This document shows positions 58,717-64,000 of a stretch of DNA of 64,000 nt, one piece after another. The position numbers and the translations under genes were made by a program. Every line of letters begins with the position of its first letter. Position 1 is the stretch's first letter. The stretch lies in NCBI GenBank assembly GCA_026724425.1, contig JAIUCV010000571.1, forward strand, positions 171,501 to 235,500, written 5' to 3'. This stretch comes from Erythrophleum ivorense. Its lineage: Eukaryota > Streptophyta > Magnoliopsida > Fabales > Fabaceae. The notes under the pieces were generated by a model, which did no database searches, was not told where the DNA came from, and saw nothing but the letters and a program-made list of their open reading frames with translations.

Positions 58717-61700
58717 ATGATCAAGACGGACCCATACTTAGCCAAACATGCATTAGGTTCTCCACGGGACTATGAGGAGCAACATGTGTGACATGATTCT
58801 CATTCCTTGAGAGGAACATCGAAGCTACCATCCTGAGAGAAACATAAGTAGTAAGGAGTCCCAATCGTAGCTCTATGCCTCCACACAATGTAGGAACATA
58901 CTTGTAGTGTATGTAATGATCAAGACGGACCAATACTCATCCAAACATGCATTAGGTTCTCCACGGGACTATGAGGAGCAACATGTGTGACATGATTCTC
59001 ATTCCTTGAGAAGAACATGAAAGCTACCATCCAGAGAGAAACATAAGTAGTAAGGAGTCCCAATCTTAGCTATATGCCTCCACACAATGTAGAAACATAC
59101 TTGTAGTGTATGTAATGATCAAGACGGACCCATACTTAGACAAACATGCATTAGGTTCTCCATGGGATTATGAGGAGCAACATGTGTGACATGATTCTCA
59201 TTCCTTGAGAGGAACATCGAAGCTACCATCCTCAGAGAAACATAAGTAGTAAGGAGTCCCAATCATAGCTCTATGCCTCCACACAATGTAGAAACATACT
59301 TTTAGTGTATGTAATGATCAAGACGGACCAATACTCATCCAAACATGCATTAGGTTCTCCACAGGACTATCAGGAACAACATGTGTGACATGATTCTCAT
59401 TCCTTGAGCGGAACATAAAAGCTACCATCCAGAGAGAAACATAAGTAGTAAGGAGTCCCAATCTTAGCTATATGCCTCCACACAATGTAGAAACATACTT
59501 GTAGTGCATGTAATGATCAAGACGGACCCATACTTAGCCAAACATGCATTAGGTTCTCCACGGGACTATGAGGAGCAACATGTGTGACATGATTCTCATT
59601 CCTTGAGAGGAACATCAAAGGTACCATCCTGAGAGAAACATATGTAGTAGTGAGTCCCAATCTTAGCTCTATGCCTCCACACAATGTAGAAACATACTTG
59701 TAGTGTATGTAATGATCAAGACGGACCCATACTTAGCCAAACATGCATTAGGTTCTCCACGGGACTATGAGGAGCAACATGTGTGACATGATTCTAATTC
59801 CTTGAGAGGAACATCAAAGCTACCATCCTGAGAGAAACTTAAGTAGTAAGGAGTCCCAATCGTAGCTCTATGCCTCCACACAATGTAGAAACATACTTGT
59901 AGTGTATGTAATGATCAAGACGGACCCATACTTAGCCAAACATGCATTAGGTTCTCCACGGGACTATGAGGAGCAACATGTGTGACATGATTCTCATTCC
60001 TTGAGAGGAACATCGAAGCTACCATCCTGAGAGAAACATAAGTAGTAAGGAGTCCCAATCGTAGCTCTATGCCTCCACACAATGTAGGAACATACTTGTA
60101 GTGTATGTAATGATCAAGACGGACCAATACTCATCCAAACATGCATTAGGTTCTCCACGGGACTATGAGGAGCAACATGTGTGACATGATTCTCATTCCT
60201 TGAGAAGAACATGAAAGCTACCATCCAGAGAGAAACATAAGTAGTAAGGAGTCCCAATCTTAGCTATATGCCTCCACACAATGTAGAAACATACTTGTAG
60301 TGTATGTAATGATCAAGACGGACCCATACTTAGACAAACATGCATTAGGTTCTCCACGGGATTATGAGGAGCAACATGTGTGACATGATTCTCATTCCTT
60401 GAGAGGAACATCGAAGCTACCATCCTCAGAGAAACATAAGTAGTAAGGAGTCCCAATCATAGCTCTATGCCTCCACACAATGTAGAAACATACTTTTAGT
60501 GTATGTAATGATCAAGACGGACCAATACTCATCCAAACATGCATTAGGTTCTCCACAGGACTATCAGGAACAACATGTGTGACATGATTCTCATTCCTTG
60601 AGCGGAACATAAAAGCTACCATCCAGAGAGAAACATAAGTAGTAAGGAGTCCCAATCTTAGCTATATGCCTCCACACAATGTAGAAACATACTTGTAGTG
60701 CATGTAATGATCAAGACGGACCCATACTTAGCCAAACATGCATTAGGTTCTCCACGGGACTATGAGGAGCAACATGTGTGACATGATTCTCATTCCTTGA
60801 GAGGAACATCAAAGGTACCATCCTGAGAGAAACATATGTAGTAGTGAGTCCCAATCTTAGCTCTATGCCTCCACACAATGTAGAAACATACTTGTAGTGT
60901 ATGTAATGATCAAGACGGACCCATACTTAGCCAAACATGCATTAGGTTCTCCACGGGACTATGAGGAGCAACATGTGTGACATGATTCTCATTCCTTGAG
61001 AGGAACATCAAAGCTACCATCCAGAGAGAAACATAAGTAGTAAGGAGTCCCAATCTTAGCTATATGCCTCCACACAATGTAGAAACATACTTGTAGTGCA
61101 TGTAATGATCAAGACGGACCCATACTTAGCCAAACATGCATTAGGTTCTCCACGGGACTATGAGGAGCAACATGTGTGACATGATTCTCATTCCTTGAGA
61201 GGAACATCAAAGGTACCATCCTGAGAGAAACATATGTAGTAGTGAGTCCCAATCTTAGCTCTATGCCTCCACACAATGTAGAAACATACTTGTAGTGTAT
61301 GTAATGATCAAGACGGACCCATACTTAGCCAAACATGCATTAGGTTCTCCACGGGACTATGAGGAGCAACATGTGTGACATGATTCTCATTCCTTGAGAG
61401 GAACATCAAAGCTACCATCCTGAGAGAAACATAAGTAGTAAGGAGTCCCAATCATAGCTCTATGCCTCCACACAATGTAGAAACATACTTTTAGTGTATG
61501 TAATGATCAAGACGGACCAATACTCATCCAAACATGCATTAGGTTCTCCACGGGACTATCAGGAACAACATGTGTGACATGATTCTCATTCCTTGAGCGG
61601 AACATCAAAGCTACCATCCAGAGAGAAACATAAGTAGTAAGGAGTCCCAATCTTAGCTATATGCCTCCACACAATGTAGAAACATACTTGTAGTGTATGT

Positions 61701-63690
61701 AATGATCAAGACGGACCCATACTTAGCCAAACATGCATTAGGTTCTCCACGGGACTATGAGGAGCAACATGTGTGACATGATTCTCATTCCTTGACAGGA
61801 ACATCAAAGGTACCATCCTGAGAGAAACATAAGTAGTAGTGAGTCCCAATCTTAGCTCTATGCCTCCACACAATGTAGAAACATACTTGTAGTGTATGTA
61901 ATGATCAAGACGGACCCATACTTAGCCAAACATGCATTAGGTTCTCCACGGGACTATGAGGAGCAACATGTGTGACATGATTCTCATTCCTTGAGCGGAA
62001 CATCAAAGCTACCATCCAGAGAGAAACATAAGTAGTAAGGAGTCCCAATCGTAGCTCTATGCCTCCACACAATGTAGGAACATACTTGTAGTGTATGTAA
62101 TGATCAGGACGGACCCATACTTAGCCAAACATGCATTAGGTTCTCCATGGGACTATGAGGAGCAACATGTGTGACATGATTCTAATTCCTTGAGAGGAAC
62201 ATCAAAGCTACCATCCTCAGAGAAACATAAGTAGTAAGGAGTCCCAATCGTAGCTCTATGCCTCCACACAATGTAGGAACATACTTGTAGTGTATGTTAT
62301 GATCAAGACGGACCCATATTTAGCCAAACATGCATTAGGTTCTCCACGGGACTATGAGGAGCAACATGTGTGACATGATTCTAATTCCTTGAGAGGAACA
62401 TCAAAGCTACCATCCTGAGAGAAACTTAAGTAGTAAGGAGTCCCAATCGTAGCTCTATGCCTCCACACAATGTAGAAACATACTTGTAGTGTATGTAATG
62501 ATCAAGACGGACCCATACTTAGCCAAACATGCATTAGGTTCTCCACGGGACTATGAGGAGCAACATGTGTGACATGATTCTCATTCCTTGAGAGGAACAT
62601 CAAAGCTACCATCCTGAGAGAAACATAAGTAGTAAGGAGTCCCAATCGTAGCTCTATGCCTCCACACAATGTAGAAACATACTTGTAGTGTATGTAATGA
62701 TCAAGGCGGACCCATACTTAGCCAAACATGCATTAGGTTCTCCACGGGACTATGAGGAGCAACATGTGTGACATGATTCTCATTCCTTGAGAGGAACATC
62801 GAAGCTACCATCCTGAGAGAAACATAAGTAGTAAGGAGTCCCAATCGTAGCTCTATGCCTCCACACAATGTAGGAACATACTTGTAGTGTATGTAATGAT
62901 CAAGACGGACCAATACTCATCCAAACATGCATTAGGTTCTCCACGGGACTATGAGGAGCAACATGTGTGACATGATTCTCATTCCTTGAGAAGAACATGA
63001 AAGCTACCATCCAGAGAGAAACATAAGTAGTAAGGAGTCCCAATCTTAGCTATATGCCTGCACACAATGTAGAAACATACTTGTAGTGTATGTAATGATC
63101 AAGACGGACCCATACTTAGACAAACATGCATTAGGTTCTCCACGGGATTATGAGGAGCAACATGTGTGACATGATTCTCATTCCTTGAGAGGAACATCGA
63201 AGCTACCATCCTGAGAGAAACATAAGTAGTAAGGAGTCCCAATCATAGCTCTATGCCTCCACACAATGTAGAAACATACTTTTAGTGTATGTAATGATCA
63301 AGACGGACCAATACTCATCCAAACATGCATTAGGTTCTCCACGGGACTATCAGGAACAACATGTGTGACATGATTCTCATTCCTTGAGCGGAACATCAAA
63401 GCTACCATCCAGAGAGAAACATAAGTAGTAAGGAGTCCCAATCTTAGCTATATGCCTCCACACAATGTAGAAACATACTTGTAGTGCATGTAATGATCAA
63501 GACGGACCCATACTTAGCCAAACATGCATTAGGTTCTCCACGGGACTATGAGGAGCAACATGTGTGACATGATTCTCATTCCTTGAGAGGAACATCAAAG
63601 GTACCATCCTGAGAGAAACATATGTAGTAGTGAGTCCCAATCTTAGCTCTATGCCTCCACACAATGTAGAAACATACTTGTAGTGTATGT
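58717..63690 (+). repeat. Six-monomer block present three times near the right end
   Basis: Blocks start at 58717, 59911 and 62697, which are 6 and 14 monomers apart. Each begins with a cgtagctc monomer bearing gtaggaac and catcgaagc. A hybrid monomer follows (B-like accaatactcatcc start, A-like tatgaggagcaac centre, gaagaacatgaaag), then A1, B and A2 types. Five monomers match in all three. Confidence 0.8.
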
Positions 63691-64000
63691 AATGATCAAG
63701 ACGGACCCATACTTAGCCAAACATGCATTAGGTTCTCCACGGGACTATGAGGAGCAACATGTGTGACATGATTCTCATTCCTTGAGAGGAACATCAAAGC
63801 TACCATCCTAGGAGAAACATAAGTAGTAAGGAGTCCCAATCTTAGCTATATGCCTCCACACAATGTAGAAACATACTTGTAGTGCATGTAATGATCAAGA
63901 CGGACCCATACTTAGCCAAACATGCATTAGGTTCTCCACGGGACTATGAGGAGCAACATGTGTGACATGATTCTCATTCCTTGAGCGGAACATCAAAGCT

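Larger units (their letters stand above)
26902..64000 (+). repeat. 199-bp satellite array, right block
   Basis: About 186 monomers, all in the same orientation as the left block. The start word stays in 199-bp register from 27086 to 63891, with one net 10-bp loss near 46,345. The same A1, B, A2 and A3 types occur, in scrambled tetramers and in longer duplicated blocks listed separately. Types change along the array. Monomers with cgtagctctatg, ctaattcc and aaacttaag are concentrated after 58,120. No gene, transposon or other interruption was found in these 37 kb, and the short minus-strand frames of 61-75 codons recur with the repeat and are not genes. Confidence 0.97.

Noticed and set aside
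1..64000. CENP-B box or telomere repeat
   Set aside because: I saw no CENP-B-type box in the monomer and no runs of the plant telomere word TTTAGGG.
26902..64000. Block duplications as assembly artefacts
   Set aside because: Not excluded, but copies carry separate private changes and stay in exact 199-bp register, and the offsets differ (6, 7, 10, 14, 17, 62 monomers). Long-read coverage would settle it.

Overview
The window is plant satellite heterochromatin, most likely from a crucifer (Brassicaceae). It holds one tandem array of a 199-bp satellite interrupted by two young, non-autonomous Athila-type (Ty3/gypsy) LTR retrotransposons. No ordinary host gene, tRNA, rRNA, CRISPR or bacterial feature is visible. 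The Brassicaceae call is an inference: the Gag resembles the Athila Gag of Arabidopsis relatives as I remember it. I do not recognise the 199-bp monomer and cannot name the species. It is clearly not the 178-bp Arabidopsis thaliana centromere repeat.

Layout: satellite 1-7925; element 1 on the + strand 7926-15838; satellite 15839-18883; element 2 on the - strand 18884-26901; satellite 26902-64000. With the two elements and one copy of each target duplication removed, about 48,060 bp of satellite remain, or about 241.5 monomers, all in one orientation. The register is exactly 199 bp from end to end apart from one net change, a 10-bp deletion near 46,345. Monomers fall into a few types. The commonest order is a tetramer of 796 bp (A1-B-A2-A3), and on top of this lie block duplications with periods of 6, 7, 10, 14, 17 and 62 monomers. 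This is the pattern expected from repeated unequal exchange or gene conversion.

Each element has long LTRs (1433 bp and 1465 bp) beginning TGAT and ending ATCA, a primer-binding site beginning TGGCGCCGTTGCC, a 192-bp leader, a single intact 978-codon gag-protease ORF, about 1.9 kb of mostly non-coding DNA and a polypurine tract. Reverse transcriptase, RNase H and integrase are absent from both. The two elements therefore belong to a family that makes Gag and protease and must borrow pol from an autonomous Athila. The LTR pairs differ by one base (element 1) and no bases (element 2) by my line-by-line reading, so both insertions are very recent. They are convergent: transcription of both would run toward the 3-kb satellite block between them.

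The satellite around element 1 and around element 2 is the same block duplicated at a 17-monomer offset. Each copy thus serves as an almost unaltered empty site for the insertion in the other, which shows that the block duplication came before both insertions.
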